Shown here one piece after another: positions 24,623-33,660 of a DNA stretch of 64,000 nucleotides. The translations under genes were made by a program, and so were the position numbers. How positions within the stretch are numbered: position 1 is the stretch's first letter; every line of letters begins with the position of its first letter. The DNA comes from Catenulispora pinisilvae (GTDB lineage: Bacteria > Actinomycetota > Actinomycetes > Streptomycetales > Catenulisporaceae), in assembly GCF_015356865.1 (NCBI RefSeq), contig NZ_JAAFZA010000021.1:1-64000 (forward strand). Reading direction: 5' to 3'. The notes under the pieces are model-generated. The model saw only the letters and a program-made list of their open reading frames with translations. It was not told the DNA's origin and did no database searches.

Positions 24623-27613
24623 ATGGAAGACGGCGGTCGACGGCTCCGCGTCGAGGTCCTGGGTCCGCTGCGGGCGTACGCCGGGAACCGGGAGATCAGC
24701 CTGGGCGCGCCGAAGCAGCGGGCGGCGTTCGCCGTGCTGGCGATGGCCGCGAACACGGTGGTGGCGCGCGGGGAGCTGATCGACCGGATCTGGGGCGAGG
24801 ACGCCCCGATGACCGCCGCGGGCAACCTGCACACTTACGTCTCCGGGCTGCGACGGGCTTTGTCAGGACTCGGCGATGTCCTGGCCGGCGGCAGCTCCGG
24901 CTATCTGCTGCGGCTGTCGCCCGAAGCGCTGGACCTGAACCGCGCCGAGCAGTCGGCGGCCCGGGCCCGGACGACTCGCGACGGCGGCGACCGGCCGAGC
25001 GCCATCGCCGCTTTGGATTCGGCGTTGGCGTTGTGGCGTAGCGACCGACCACTCGAAGCACTGCCGGGGCCGTTCGCCGCCGAGCAGCGGGCCCGGTTGG
25101 CGAACATGCGGCTGCGGCTGCTGGTGGACCGGACCGAGCTGATGGTCGACGCCGGGGACGCACGGTCCGCGGATTTCGCGGCGGCGGCCGACGAGTTGGA
25201 GCGGCACGCGCGGGCGCATCCGTTCGACGAACGGCTGCGGTCGGCACTGATGATGGCGTTGCATCGCAGCGGCCGGACCGCTGACGCGTTGGCGCAGTAT
25301 CAGATGCTGCACCGGGTGCTGGCCGACGAGCTGGGGATCGAGCCGGAGGCTTCGACGCGGGCGGTGCAGATGGCGATCCTGGCTCAGGACGCGCCCGGTC
25401 GGCGTGGTCGGGCGACGGATTTGCTGCGTCCGCTCGGGGCTGTGGCTGTTGGGGCTACAGCTGTCGGGTCTGTGGCGCCGCCGGTGCTCCCGGACCTCGC
25501 GGACCTCGCGGACCTCCCGAAGCTACCCGAGCTGCCCAAGCTGCCCGATCTACCAAGCCTGCGGAGCCTCCCGGCCGCCGAGCCGTCGCCGACGTTGCCG
25601 GCACAGCTACCCCGGGACAGCGCGTCGTTCATCGGCCGGGCGGACGAGGTACAGCAGGTCCTGGAGCACGCGGGCCCCGACGATGCCTCGTCGCCGCGGG
25701 TGGTGATGGTGGTCGGGGTCGGCGGCATCGGCAAGACCACCCTGGCCGTGCGCTGCGGGCATCTGTTGCGCTCGGCGTACCCGGACGGCCAGATCTACAT
25801 CAACCTGCGCGGTTTCGACCCGACGCATCCGGCACTGACCCCTTCGGCCGCACTGCACCAGCTGCTGGCGTCATTGGGCGTCTCGACTGTCCCGGCCGAA
25901 CACGAGCAGCGGGTGGCGTTGTGGCGGAGCATGGTGGCCGGACGCCGGATGGTGGTGCTGCTGGACAACGCACGGTCGGCCGAACAGGTCGAGGATCTGT
26001 TGCCGGGCACCGGTTCCAGCTTCGTGATGGTCACCAGCCGGGAACGCCTCGGCCGGCTGGCCGTGAAGTACGCCGCCCGCCGGGTCACACTGGCCCCGCT
26101 GCCGGTGGCCGAGGCGCTGGGACTGCTGGCCGACGCGGTCGGCGCGGAGCGCGTCAACGCCGAGGTCGGGGCGGCACGGCGGCTGGCGGAGCTGTGCGAC
26201 CACCTGCCCTTCGCGTTGCGGATCGCGGCCGAGCAGCTGGTGACGGTCACCGACGGGCGGATCGCGGATCTGGTCGGAAACCTGGAGGACGCGCATCAGC
26301 GGCTGGACACGCTGCGGTTGGAGAACGACGACCTGTGCTCGGTGCGCAGCGTCATGGCGTGCTCGTTCGACGCGCTGGACGCGGACACGGCGCGCGCCTG
26401 CCGGATGCTCGGGGCGTTCCCGGGCGTGAGCATCGGGCGCTATTGCGCGGCTGCGTTGTTGGATGTGTCGGTCGCCGAGGCCACGGAGGTGTTGCAGAAG
26501 CTCAGTGCGCAGCACCTGCTGGAGCAGCACGGCGATCGCTATACGATGCACGACTTGACCCGGACGTATATCAGGGAGCTGGCACGCGGCCTGCGCGACG
26601 GCGAGGTCCGGGCGGCGCGGGATCGGGTGAGCGCTTGGTACGCGGCGACGCTTTCGCAGGTGGTGGGTGCGGGACGGCAGCGGATCGTGGAGGTTGGTCC
26701 TGACTTCGAGCCGGAGGGCTTCCAGCACGAGCCGCGACCGTTTGGCAGCCAGGGCGAATTCCTGCGCTGGTGTGCACAGGAGTGGCCGAATATCAGCGCA
26801 CTCATCCGAAGCACCGCACGGTCGGCCGATCACCTGTCCACATGGCGCCTGACGTACCTGATGTTCGACTACTTCTATGCGAGCGGATCGGCGGCGGACT
26901 GGCTGGAACTGCTGCGGATCGCGATGCGGTCGGCCGAGGCATCGGGCGATCGGCGGGCACGTGCGGTGCTGTTGAACCACATGGGCGTCGCGCATTGCCG
27001 CACCGGGCAGACGGATGCGGCGGTAGCGGATCTGTGCGCGGGACTGGACTTGCTGAACGCCTCCGACGAGCCGTTGCTGCGGGTCAGCCTGCTGAGCACG
27101 CTTGCTTCGGTGCTGCGGGTGTCGAAGTCCTACGAGGAGGGGCTGGCTGCCGCGCTGGAAGCAGTGGCGCTGGCCGGGGAACGCGAAGACGGCTATCACC
27201 GCGCGGCAGCCGAGGACGTGCTCTGCGAGCTCTACGCCGAGACCGGCCGCTGGCCCGAGGCAGTCGCACACGCCGAGACCGGCCTCATCGACGCACACGC
27301 CTGCGGCAGCCCGCTACTGAAGGCGAACCTCCTGATCAACCTGGGCCTGGCCCACACCGGACTCGGCGACGCGGGCGCCGCCCAAGGCTGCCTGGTACGA
27401 GCGTTGCAGATCACACAGGCCGCCGGCGACCGCTACCACGAGGGCCTGGCGCTGCTGGCACTGGCGCGGGCGCGGGCTGCGGAGCGGGGTGCCGCAGCGG
27501 CGATGGCGAAGCGGGCGCTGGCGCAGTTCCAGGAGCTGGCGGCCGAGGAGGCGAAGGACGTGCTGGCTTTCTTGGGGGATCTACAGCTGGCTGGGAGTGT
27601 TGCGGTCGTTTGA
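24623..27613 (+). CDS. BTAD/NB-ARC (AfsR/SARP-type) transcriptional regulator
   Basis: A 996-residue STAND regulator. Order seen: a winged-helix OmpR-type DNA-binding domain (about 8-100, GAPKQRAAFAVLAM), a BTAD helical domain (105-250), a leucine/proline linker near 280-320 coded by 9-bp repeats, an NB-ARC ATPase with P-loop GVGGIGKTT near 368 and Walker B MVVLLDNA near 440, then TPR-like helices (740-985). Such proteins switch on nucleotide and signal binding and often activate secondary metabolism. SD AGGGAGG precedes ATG 24623. Its targets may include the neighbouring secretion/LysM genes, which is inference. The stop lies in a 27-bp duplication. Confidence 0.9.
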   Translation: MEDGGRRLRVEVLGPLRAYAGNREISLGAPKQRAAFAVLAMAANTVVARGELIDRIWGEDAPMTAAGNLHTYVSGLRRALSGLGDVLAGGSSGYLLRLSPEALDLNRAEQSAARARTTRDGGDRPSAIAALDSALALWRSDRPLEALPGPFAAEQRARLANMRLRLLVDRTELMVDAGDARSADFAAAADELERHARAHPFDERLRSALMMALHRSGRTADALAQYQMLHRVLADELGIEPEASTRAVQMAILAQDAPGRRGRATDLLRPLGAVAVGATAVGSVAPPVLPDLADLADLPKLPELPKLPDLPSLRSLPAAEPSPTLPAQLPRDSASFIGRADEVQQVLEHAGPDDASSPRVVMVVGVGGIGKTTLAVRCGHLLRSAYPDGQIYINLRGFDPTHPALTPSAALHQLLASLGVSTVPAEHEQRVALWRSMVAGRRMVVLLDNARSAEQVEDLLPGTGSSFVMVTSRERLGRLAVKYAARRVTLAPLPVAEALGLLADAVGAERVNAEVGAARRLAELCDHLPFALRIAAEQLVTVTDGRIADLVGNLEDAHQRLDTLRLENDDLCSVRSVMACSFDALDADTARACRMLGAFPGVSIGRYCAAALLDVSVAEATEVLQKLSAQHLLEQHGDRYTMHDLTRTYIRELARGLRDGEVRAARDRVSAWYAATLSQVVGAGRQRIVEVGPDFEPEGFQHEPRPFGSQGEFLRWCAQEWPNISALIRSTARSADHLSTWRLTYLMFDYFYASGSAADWLELLRIAMRSAEASGDRRARAVLLNHMGVAHCRTGQTDAAVADLCAGLDLLNASDEPLLRVSLLSTLASVLRVSKSYEEGLAAALEAVALAGEREDGYHRAAAEDVLCELYAETGRWPEAVAHAETGLIDAHACGSPLLKANLLINLGLAHTGLGDAGAAQGCLVRALQITQAAGDRYHEGLALLALARARAAERGAAAAMAKRALAQFQELAAEEAKDVLAFLGDLQLAGSVAVV

Positions 27614-27660
27614 GTGGCGGCTTGCGTTGCGGTCGCCTGAGCGGCGGCTTCCGTTGCGGT
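27602..27660. repeat. 27-bp duplication containing the stop codon
   Basis: Two copies of a 27-bp unit, at 27602-27628 and 27629-27655, share GCGGTCG-TGAG-GGCGGCTT, followed by a third GCGGT. The real TGA stop of the BTAD gene (27611-27613) is in copy 1, and copy 2 holds a second TGA at the same offset. Confidence 0.85.
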
Positions 27661-27934
27661 ACGGGGCGGTGCTTTTGGGGCAGGCTGGAGTTTGCTGGCC
27701 GGGTTGCTGTTGAGCTGTGGATTTCAAAGCTTTTTACGGCCTTCGGTTATGGTTGTGCCGGTTCGGGGTTCGGGTTGGTGGGTGTGTTTGTCGGCTGCCG
27801 GTTTGCGCGTTCACGAACCCGCCTCACCTCAGGCCTCTTCGACTCCAGCAGGTCTGAACCAGGGGCTAGATCAAGATCAAGAACTCAAGCAAGATCAACA
27901 GCAAGAGCCCAAGCAAGATCAAGATCAAAAACTG

Positions 27935-27975
27935 TGATGAAGAGCCCGGCGCCTCCGGCGGGGGCTCTCGGCTCC
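27935..27975 (-). terminator. Terminator-like hairpin in the left arm
   Basis: Read on the minus strand, AGAGCCCC-CGCCGGAGGCGCC-GGGCTCT is followed by TCATCACAG and then a T-run. The mirror copy lies in the right arm at about 28839-28880 and reads the same way on the plus strand. Both point from the centre of the inverted repeat outwards. Confidence 0.55.
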
Positions 27976-28046
27976 CTCGGGGAACTGGCGCTGCTCCATA
28001 GGGTGGTCCGGCTAGGGCCCTGCGGCGGCGGTTTGTGAGGTGGTTG

Positions 28047-28119
28047 CGGTCCGTTCCCCACGGTCGCGTCGTCAGCCCCAAGGGGTACAGCGCCGAACCC
28101 CGGGAGTAAAGTCCGCGCG
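28047..28119 (+). repeat. 72-bp element, copy 1 (outer type)
   Basis: First of four copies of an element beginning CGGTCCGTTCCCC and ending near AAGTCCGCGC. Between CAG and TACAGC it has the pairing core CCCC-AA-GGGG. It is oriented on the plus strand. Confidence 0.8.
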
Positions 28120-28154
28120 CTGCGGTCGGGCGTGGAGGCGGCGGCTGCGTACAG

Positions 28155-28225
28155 CGCGAACTTGACTCCCGAGAACCGGCACTGTAGGCAAAGCCCTGCC
28201 GACGCGACCGAGGGGAACGAACCGA
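28155..28225 (-). repeat. 72-bp element, copy 2 (inner type)
   Basis: Second copy, on the minus strand. The core between CAG and TACAG is GGC-TTT-GCC, a hairpin of different sequence at the position where the outer copies have CCCC-AA-GGGG. Confidence 0.8.
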
Positions 28226-28236
28226 AAACCGACCGG

Positions 28237-28569
28237 AAGAATAGCAACCGCAGGGCCCGTAGACGCAGCTCAGCGATGCGGCCGTCGGTGAGGTTGTGGC
28301 GACGGGCCGGTGGGCAGCTGGTCGACGGCGTGCCCGGGTGCGGTATGCGGCAACGGACCAGCTGCGCTCGCAGCAGCCAGCCGCCGACTGTCGACTGTCG
28401 GGTGTCGACTGTCGGGTGTCGACTGTCGACATCCCCGGCAGATGTTGCTGTCCGCGCCCGCACTCGCCAGCCCAAGATGCGCATTCTCGGGACTGCCGCG
28501 TTGTCAGCACCTGGACCGGCAGCCGAACTCGCCGAGTCGCCGGTACCGCACCACCAGTCTTGTACTTAT
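28237..28569. other. Spacer at the centre of the inverted repeat
   Basis: A 333-bp unpaired centre with no recognisable gene. At 28386-28431 it carries about three copies of a 14-bp unit, GGTGTCGACTGTCG. The flanking sequence is GC-rich and does not resemble coding sequence. Confidence 0.6.
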
Positions 28570-28581
28570 CCGGTCGGTTTT

Positions 28582-28652
28582 CGGTTCGTTCCCCTCGGTC
28601 GCGTCGGCAGGGCTTCGCCTACAGCGCCGGTGGCCGGGAGTCAAGTTCGCGC
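28582..28652 (+). repeat. 72-bp element, copy 3 (inner type)
   Basis: Third copy, on the plus strand, with core GGC-TTC-GCC. It mirrors copy 2 across the centre of the inverted repeat. Confidence 0.8.
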
Positions 28653-28687
28653 TATACAAACCGCAGCTTGCAGGCCCGACCGCAAGC

Positions 28688-28759
28688 GCGCGGACTTTAC
28701 TCCCGGACACCGGTGCTGTACCCCTTGGGGCTGACGACGCGACCGAGGGGAACGGACCG
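28688..28759 (-). repeat. 72-bp element, copy 4 (outer type)
   Basis: Fourth copy, on the minus strand, with core CCCC-AA-GGGG. It mirrors copy 1. All four copies share the block GACGCGACCGAGGGGAACG or its close variant. Confidence 0.8.
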
Positions 28760-29202
28760 CAACCACCTCACAAACCGCAGGCGCAGGGCCCTGACCCAGC
28801 CACCCTATGGAACCGCGCCAGTTCCCCGAGGGAGCCAAGAGCCCCCGCCGGAGGCGCCGGGCCCTTCATCACAGTTTTTGACCTTGATCTGGCTCTTGAT
28901 CTTGCTTGTGCAGTTGATCTTGCCTGTGACCTGGCTGTTGATCTTGCTGTTGACCTGGCTCTTGATCCAACTTGCCGGAGTTGAAGAGGCCTGAGGTGCG
29001 GCGGGGTCGTGAACGCGGAAACCGGCAGCCGACAAACACACCCACCGACCCGAACCCCGAACCGGCACAACCATAACCGAAGGCCGTAAAAAGCTTTGAA
29101 ACCCACACCAACAGCAACCCGGCCCGCAAACTCCAGCACCCGGAAAGGGATCCGAACCCCGAACACCCCGCAGTTCCTCCGCGTAGCGCCGAGCAACAGG
29201 CG

Positions 29203-29238
29203 ATGATCGATCGCCGACCCCACACGGCGATCGATCAT
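29203..29238. terminator. 14-bp perfect hairpin
   Basis: ATGATCGATCGCCG (29203-29216) pairs perfectly with CGGCGATCGATCAT (29225-29238) across an 8-base loop. It lies 59 bp beyond the stop of the minus-strand DinB/TIGR03086-like gene and may end its transcript, or separate it from the repeat region. Confidence 0.6.
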
Positions 29239-29296
29239 TCCCCACCTACCACCCGCCTCCTACCACCCCCGGCGGCGGCTACGACCTCAGCTACAG

Positions 29297-29863
29297 CTAC
29301 GGCCTCCGCCCCGACACCGCCAGCGCCTTGTCCAGCGCCGTCGCGTCCGCACCGACCGGCGCCTCGGCGGCGAAGCCGTCGTACTGCCGGTACATCTCCG
29401 CGGAGGCCTCGACCGCCTTGCCGACGGTGGCGGCGACCTGGTCGGAGACCGCGTAGGGCTGGCCGGTCGCGGTGGCCAGGTCCCAGGCGTGCAGGACCAT
29501 CTCCATCAGGATCATCTCGGCGATCTGCGGGGCCGGGGTCTTGCCGCTGCCGGTGTCGATCTCGCTGTGCCACACCTCGGCGGGGGTCCAGGCGGTCAGG
29601 GCACGGTCCAGTTGGGCTCGGTAGCGGGCGGCGTAGTCGGGGTCGGCGGTGAAGTCGCGTTCCATCAGGTCGGGGCCGACCTGCTCGCTGCGGGCGCGGC
29701 GCTCGAAGGAGTACGACGTCCACAGCATCAGGTGGTTCAGCAGCTCCTTGACATCCCACTGTGTGCAGGGGGTCTTGTCGCCGAACTGATCGGGCTTGGT
29801 ATTGGCGACGATGCGCGCGGCCTCGTCGGCGGCCTCGGTCAACTGCTCGTGAATGGTGCTCAT
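29297..29863 (-). CDS. TIGR03086-like metal-binding (DinB/MDMPI) protein
   Basis: A 188-residue helical-bundle protein. Seen: TPCTQWDVKELLNHLMLWT near residue 31, with the WDV-x-LL-H pattern of the mycothiol-dependent maleylpyruvate isomerase N-terminal fold, and EMVLHAWDLATATGQP near residue 120, which gives a second His. Family members bind a metal and many use mycothiol; the reaction here is unknown. ATG at 29863, with no strong ribosome site. It is divergent from an AraC gene. Confidence 0.82.
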   Translation of the reverse strand: MSTIHEQLTEAADEAARIVANTKPDQFGDKTPCTQWDVKELLNHLMLWTSYSFERRARSEQVGPDLMERDFTADPDYAARYRAQLDRALTAWTPAEVWHSEIDTGSGKTPAPQIAEMILMEMVLHAWDLATATGQPYAVSDQVAATVGKAVEASAEMYRQYDGFAAEAPVGADATALDKALAVSGRRP

Positions 29864-30017
29864 ACCCCGACGCTATGGCGGGCGGCGCGGTGCGTCTTGA
29901 AGAAACGCGTCAGTGGCCGGCGCTCATCGTCACTGGCAGTCATCAGTAGCGGTCAGTAGCACCGATGGTTCAGCAGCACCGATCGTCAGTGTCGGACCCG
30001 TGCCATAGCCTGGCCTC

Positions 30018-30869
30018 ATGCCCGAACTCCAGGTCAAGCCGGTGCAGGAAGACAGCCGCGGCATCGTGCACCCGGCGGCCGCGCACACCGTCTTCAGCCT
30101 GGACCGCTTCCCGCCGACCGACGGCCCGGCGCGCTTTGTGGACCGGTACTGGATCTCCACGTGGCGGCTGCCGCCGGGGGTGCGGCACGAGCAGCAGGTG
30201 TTGGTCCATCCGGTGGTCAATGTGGTGTTCGAGGCGGACCGGGCGATCGTCAGCGGGGTGGACACCGGGCGGTTCTCGATCACGTTGGAGGGTCAGGGAC
30301 GCGGGTTGGGCGTCATGTTCCGTCCCGCCGCCTTCGCCCCCTTCTTCGACGGCCCGCTGACCAAGCTCACCGACACCGAGCTCCCGCTGGCGCAGGTCCC
30401 GGCCCTGGCCGAGCTGGAGGCGCTGCTGGTACCGCTGGTCGGCGAGCTGGACGTGCCGGCCGAACACCTCGCCACGACGGCCGACGCCGCCCTCGCCGAG
30501 CGCGTCCCGGCCGAGCGGCAGGACTGCGAGGCCACCACCGAGTGGGCCGAACTGGCCGTGCGCGACCGCGACCTGACCCGGGTGGAGGACCTGGCGCGCG
30601 CCGCCGGCGTCGGCGTCCGCACCCTCCAGCGGGCCTTCACCGAACACGTCGGCATCGGCCCGAAGTGGTTCCTGCGCCGCTACCGGCTCTACGAGGCCGG
30701 GGAGCGGATCGCACACCGCGAACGGATCGACTGGGCCGAACTCGCCACCGACCTCGGGTATGCCGACCAGGCGCATCTGACCCGGGACTTCACGGCGGCG
30801 TTCGGGGTGCCGCCGGCGCAGTACGCCGCGGCGGCCCGGGACCGCGGCGACCATACTGATCAACACTGA
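30018..30869 (+). CDS. AraC-family transcriptional regulator
   Basis: A 283-residue regulator. Seen: an N-terminal sensor-like half with DRYWISTWRLPPG and VHPVVNVVFEA near residues 42-75 (the DUF6597-like cupin type), and a C-terminal double helix-turn-helix with GVGVRTLQRAFTEHVGIGPK near residue 202 and LGYADQAHLTRDFTAAFGV near residue 240. It is upstream of, and in the same direction as, the DinB gene 35 bp later, so that gene is a likely co-transcribed target. The signal is unknown. Confidence 0.87.
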   Translation: MPELQVKPVQEDSRGIVHPAAAHTVFSLDRFPPTDGPARFVDRYWISTWRLPPGVRHEQQVLVHPVVNVVFEADRAIVSGVDTGRFSITLEGQGRGLGVMFRPAAFAPFFDGPLTKLTDTELPLAQVPALAELEALLVPLVGELDVPAEHLATTADAALAERVPAERQDCEATTEWAELAVRDRDLTRVEDLARAAGVGVRTLQRAFTEHVGIGPKWFLRRYRLYEAGERIAHRERIDWAELATDLGYADQAHLTRDFTAAFGVPPAQYAAAARDRGDHTDQH

Positions 30870-30904
30870 TCAACCAGAACATGCCGCCGAATCCAGGAGC
30901 TGAT

Positions 30905-31447
30905 ATGACCGTTTCCGACCCTGTCACCCGCGACCTGCTGGCGGTCTTCGAGGACGTGCGATACCGGCTGTTCGCGCGGCTGGAAGGCCTGACCGACGCC
31001 GAGTACCTGTGGGAGCCGGTCCCCGACAGCCTCACCATCAGCCCCGGAGCCGACGGCGTCTTCCGCGTGGACACCCTGATCCCGGAACCGACTCCTGGCA
31101 TACCCGAGCCGGTCACCACCATCGCCTGGCGCGTCTGGCACATCGGAAACCTCTGCCTGCGCGGCTACCTGATCCACTTCTTCGAGGACGTCCCCGCCCT
31201 CGGCGACCGCCACGAGTGGCCGGGCACCGCGAAGGAGGGCCTGCAGGAACTCGCCGAGGACTGGGAGCGGTTCACCACCCGCATCGCAGCCCTCGGCGAC
31301 AAGCGCCTGCTCGAACCCATGGGGCTCGGCGGCGAGTTCGGCAAGGAGAGCTACCTGAAGCTCGCGCTGCACGCCCTGGACGAAGTCGCGCACCACGGCG
31401 GCGAGATCGGCCTGCTCCGCGACCTCTACCTACGCGAAGACGCCTGA
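30905..31447 (+). CDS. DinB-family protein
   Basis: A 180-residue DinB-superfamily protein. Seen: LRRVW-type metal region TIAWRVWHIGNLCLRGY near residue 78 (His), and LALHALDEVAHHGGEIGLLR near residue 152 with the paired His. CCAGGAGC precedes the ATG at 30905, so that start is preferred over the ATG at 30881. It is probably in an operon with the AraC gene. The stop codon is the first of three TGA-containing 10-bp repeats. Confidence 0.82.
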   Translation: MTVSDPVTRDLLAVFEDVRYRLFARLEGLTDAEYLWEPVPDSLTISPGADGVFRVDTLIPEPTPGIPEPVTTIAWRVWHIGNLCLRGYLIHFFEDVPALGDRHEWPGTAKEGLQELAEDWERFTTRIAALGDKRLLEPMGLGGEFGKESYLKLALHALDEVAHHGGEIGLLRDLYLREDA

Positions 31448-31478
31448 CCTGGACTGATCTGGACTGATCTGGATGACC
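31445..31478. repeat. 10-bp tandem repeat starting at a stop codon
   Basis: Units TGACCTGGAC, TGATCTGGAC, TGATCTGGAT and GACCTGG follow each other without a gap. The first unit begins with the TGA stop of the DinB gene, so the stop codon itself is repeated. Confidence 0.85.
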
Positions 31479-31512
31479 TGGCCTTCGCGCCCGATCAGCA
31501 CGTTCATTTCTA

Positions 31513-31547
31513 CGGCCCCGAGACACGGCAACCGCGTCCCGGGGCCG
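31513..31547. terminator. Bidirectional hairpin between DinB and acs
   Basis: CGGCCCCGAGAC (31513-31524) pairs with GTCCCGGGGCCG (31536-31547), with one mismatch and an 11-base loop. It lies between the convergent stops at 31447 and 31569, the expected place for a shared terminator. Confidence 0.75.
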
Positions 31548-31568
31548 CAATAAGCACAGCCCGCCGCC

Positions 31569-33584
31569 TCACTCCTCCTCAGCGTGCGGCAGCTTCGCCG
31601 AAATCAGCTCCATCACCGTGGAGTCGGCCAGCGTCGTGGTGTCGCCGACCGCGCGGTCCTCGGCGACGTCGCGCAGCAGGCGCCGCATGATCTTGCCCGA
31701 GCGGGTCTTGGGCAGCTCCGGGACCACGATGATCTGCCGCGGCTTGGCGATCGGGCCGATCGCCTTGCTGACGTGCTCGCGCAGCGTCTCGGCCAGTTCG
31801 GCGTACTCCTCGTTGCCGCCGCGCAGGATGACGAAGGCGACGATGCGCTGGCCGGTGGTCTCGTCCTTGGCGCCGACCACCGCGGCCTCGGCCACCATCG
31901 GGTTGGAGACCAGCGCGGATTCCACCTCGGTGGTCGAGATGTTGTGGCCGGAGACCAGCATGATGTCGTCGACCCGGCCGAGCAGCCACAGGTCGCCGTC
32001 CTCGTCCTTCTTCGCGCCGTCGCCGGCGAAGTAGTAGCCCTGCTCGGCGAACCGGGCCCAGTAGGTGTCGACGAACCGCTGCGGGTCGCCCCAGATCCCG
32101 CGCAGCATCGAGGGCCACGGCTTGTCCAGCACCAGGTACCCGCCGCCGCCGTTCGGCACCGGCGTGCCGCTCTTGTCCACGACGTTCGCCGAGATGCCCG
32201 GCAGCGGTCGCATGGCCGAGCCCGGCTTGGCCTCGGTGACGCCGGGCAGCGGGGAGATCATGATCGCCCCGGTCTCGGTCTGCCACCACGTGTCCACCAC
32301 CGGGGTCCGGCCCCCGCCGATCGTCTCGCGGTACCAGATCCAGGCCTCGGGGTTGATCGGTTCGCCGACCGAGCCCAGCAGCCGCAGGGAGCTGAGATCG
32401 AACTTCGCCGGGATCGCCGCGCCCCACTTCATGAAGGTCCTGATGGCCGTCGGCGCGGTGTAGAGGAGCGTGACCTTGTACTTCTGGACGATCTCCCAGA
32501 ACCGGCCCTGGTGCGGGGTGTCCGGCGTGCCCTCGTACATGACCTCGGTCGCGCCGTTGGAGAGCGGCCCGTAGACGATGTAGGAGTGGCCGGTGACCCA
32601 GCCGACGTCCGCGGTGCACCAGTACACATCGGTCTCCGGCTTCAGGTCGAACACCGCGTGGTGGGTGTACGAGGCCTGCGTCAGGTACCCGCCGGTGGTG
32701 TGCAGGATGCCCTTCGGCTTACCGGTGGTGCCGGACGTGTAGAGGATGAACAGCGGGTGCTCGGCGTCGAAGCCGACCGGCGTGTGCTGGGTGGACTGCC
32801 GGTCCACCGACTCGTGCCACCACACGTCGCGCGAGTCGTCCCACGCCACGTTGTGGCCGGTGCGCTTGACGACCAGCACCTTCTCGATCGTCGGGGACGC
32901 CGCGGCCGCCTCGTCGGCGTTGGCCTTGAGGTTCACGACCGAACCGCGCCGGTGGTAGCCGTCGGCGGTGATCAGCAGCTTGGCCCCGGCGTCCTCGATC
33001 CGGCCGCGCAGCGCCTCCGGGGAGAACGCGGCGAAGCAGACCGAGTGCACCGCGCCGATCCGGGCGCAGGCCAGCATCGCGACCGCGGCCTCCGGGATCA
33101 TGGGCATGTAGATCGCCACCCGGTCGCCATCGACGACGCCGAGTTCGGCCAGCGCGTTGGCGGCCTTGCACACCTCGTCCTTGAGCTGGGCGTAGGTCAG
33201 CGAACGGGAGTCGCCGGGCTCGCCCTCGAAGTGGATCGCGACGCGGTCGCCGTTGCCGGCCTCGACGTGCCGGTCCACGCAGTTGTAGGCGGCGTTCAGC
33301 TTCCCGCCGACGAACCACTTGGCGAACGGCCGCCCGGACCAGTCCAGGACCTGCGTCCACGGCTGCTCCCAGTGCAGCCGCTCGGCCTGCGTGGCCCAGA
33401 ATGCCTCGCGGTCGGCGTCGGCGGCGGCGTAGGCCAGCGCGGTGACGTTGGCGTGGTCGCGCACGTCCTGCGACGGGGCGAACCGCCGGTTCTCGCTGAG
33501 CAGATTGGCCAGAGTCTCTTGGCTGCCAGTCGCTTGGGTGTCAGTCTCTTGGCTGTCGGCCGACGCCTCTTGCTTATCAGTCAT
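31569..33584 (-). CDS. acs: Acetyl-CoA synthetase
   Basis: A 671-residue AMP-forming acetate:CoA ligase. Seen: the adenylation motif YTSGTTGKPKG near residue 283, DTWWQTETGAIM near residue 430, GRVDDIMLVSGHNISTTEVE near residue 545, and the C-terminal PKTRSGKIMRR near residue 630 with the catalytic, acetylatable Lys. The N-terminal 25 residues are a low-complexity Gln/Thr/Ser run from short repeats. ATG 33584 has GGGAGA upstream. It is 132 bp behind satP on the same strand, so acetate uptake and activation are probably co-expressed. Confidence 0.96.
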   Translation of the reverse strand: MTDKQEASADSQETDTQATGSQETLANLLSENRRFAPSQDVRDHANVTALAYAAADADREAFWATQAERLHWEQPWTQVLDWSGRPFAKWFVGGKLNAAYNCVDRHVEAGNGDRVAIHFEGEPGDSRSLTYAQLKDEVCKAANALAELGVVDGDRVAIYMPMIPEAAVAMLACARIGAVHSVCFAAFSPEALRGRIEDAGAKLLITADGYHRRGSVVNLKANADEAAAASPTIEKVLVVKRTGHNVAWDDSRDVWWHESVDRQSTQHTPVGFDAEHPLFILYTSGTTGKPKGILHTTGGYLTQASYTHHAVFDLKPETDVYWCTADVGWVTGHSYIVYGPLSNGATEVMYEGTPDTPHQGRFWEIVQKYKVTLLYTAPTAIRTFMKWGAAIPAKFDLSSLRLLGSVGEPINPEAWIWYRETIGGGRTPVVDTWWQTETGAIMISPLPGVTEAKPGSAMRPLPGISANVVDKSGTPVPNGGGGYLVLDKPWPSMLRGIWGDPQRFVDTYWARFAEQGYYFAGDGAKKDEDGDLWLLGRVDDIMLVSGHNISTTEVESALVSNPMVAEAAVVGAKDETTGQRIVAFVILRGGNEEYAELAETLREHVSKAIGPIAKPRQIIVVPELPKTRSGKIMRRLLRDVAEDRAVGDTTTLADSTVMELISAKLPHAEEE

Positions 33585-33660
33585 GTCTCCCAGCCCCAGT
33601 CGTCACGACGGAAGGGAATGAGGACCGCACACGGCGGCCCTCATTCCACGCTATTCCTGT

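Larger units (their letters stand above)
27684..28236. repeat. Left arm of a large imperfect inverted repeat
   Basis: This 553-bp arm pairs with 28570-29137 in inverted orientation. Strongly matching blocks include TTTCAAAGCTTTTTACGGCC, TTCGGTTATGGTTGTGCCGG, the GGCGCCTCCGGCGGGGGCTC hairpin with its AAAAACTGTGATG flank, and the outer and inner 72-bp elements. It contains no convincing gene although several frames are open. An A/C-rich stretch of AGATCAA repeats lies at 27867-27930. Confidence 0.85.
28570..29137. repeat. Right arm of a large imperfect inverted repeat
   Basis: A 568-bp arm complementary to 27684-28236, ending in the mirror of the left arm's outer boundary (ACCCGGCCCGCAAACTCCAGC region). 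It contains 10-bp TTGATCTTGC-type repeats at 28878-28975, mirroring the AGATCAA repeats of the left arm but expanded. No gene is supported. Confidence 0.85.

Noticed and set aside
27692..29245. Several open frames of 100-230 codons in both strands of the inverted repeat region
   Set aside because: They repeat the same peptides in mirrored frames because of the DNA repeats, have no ribosome sites, and match no family.
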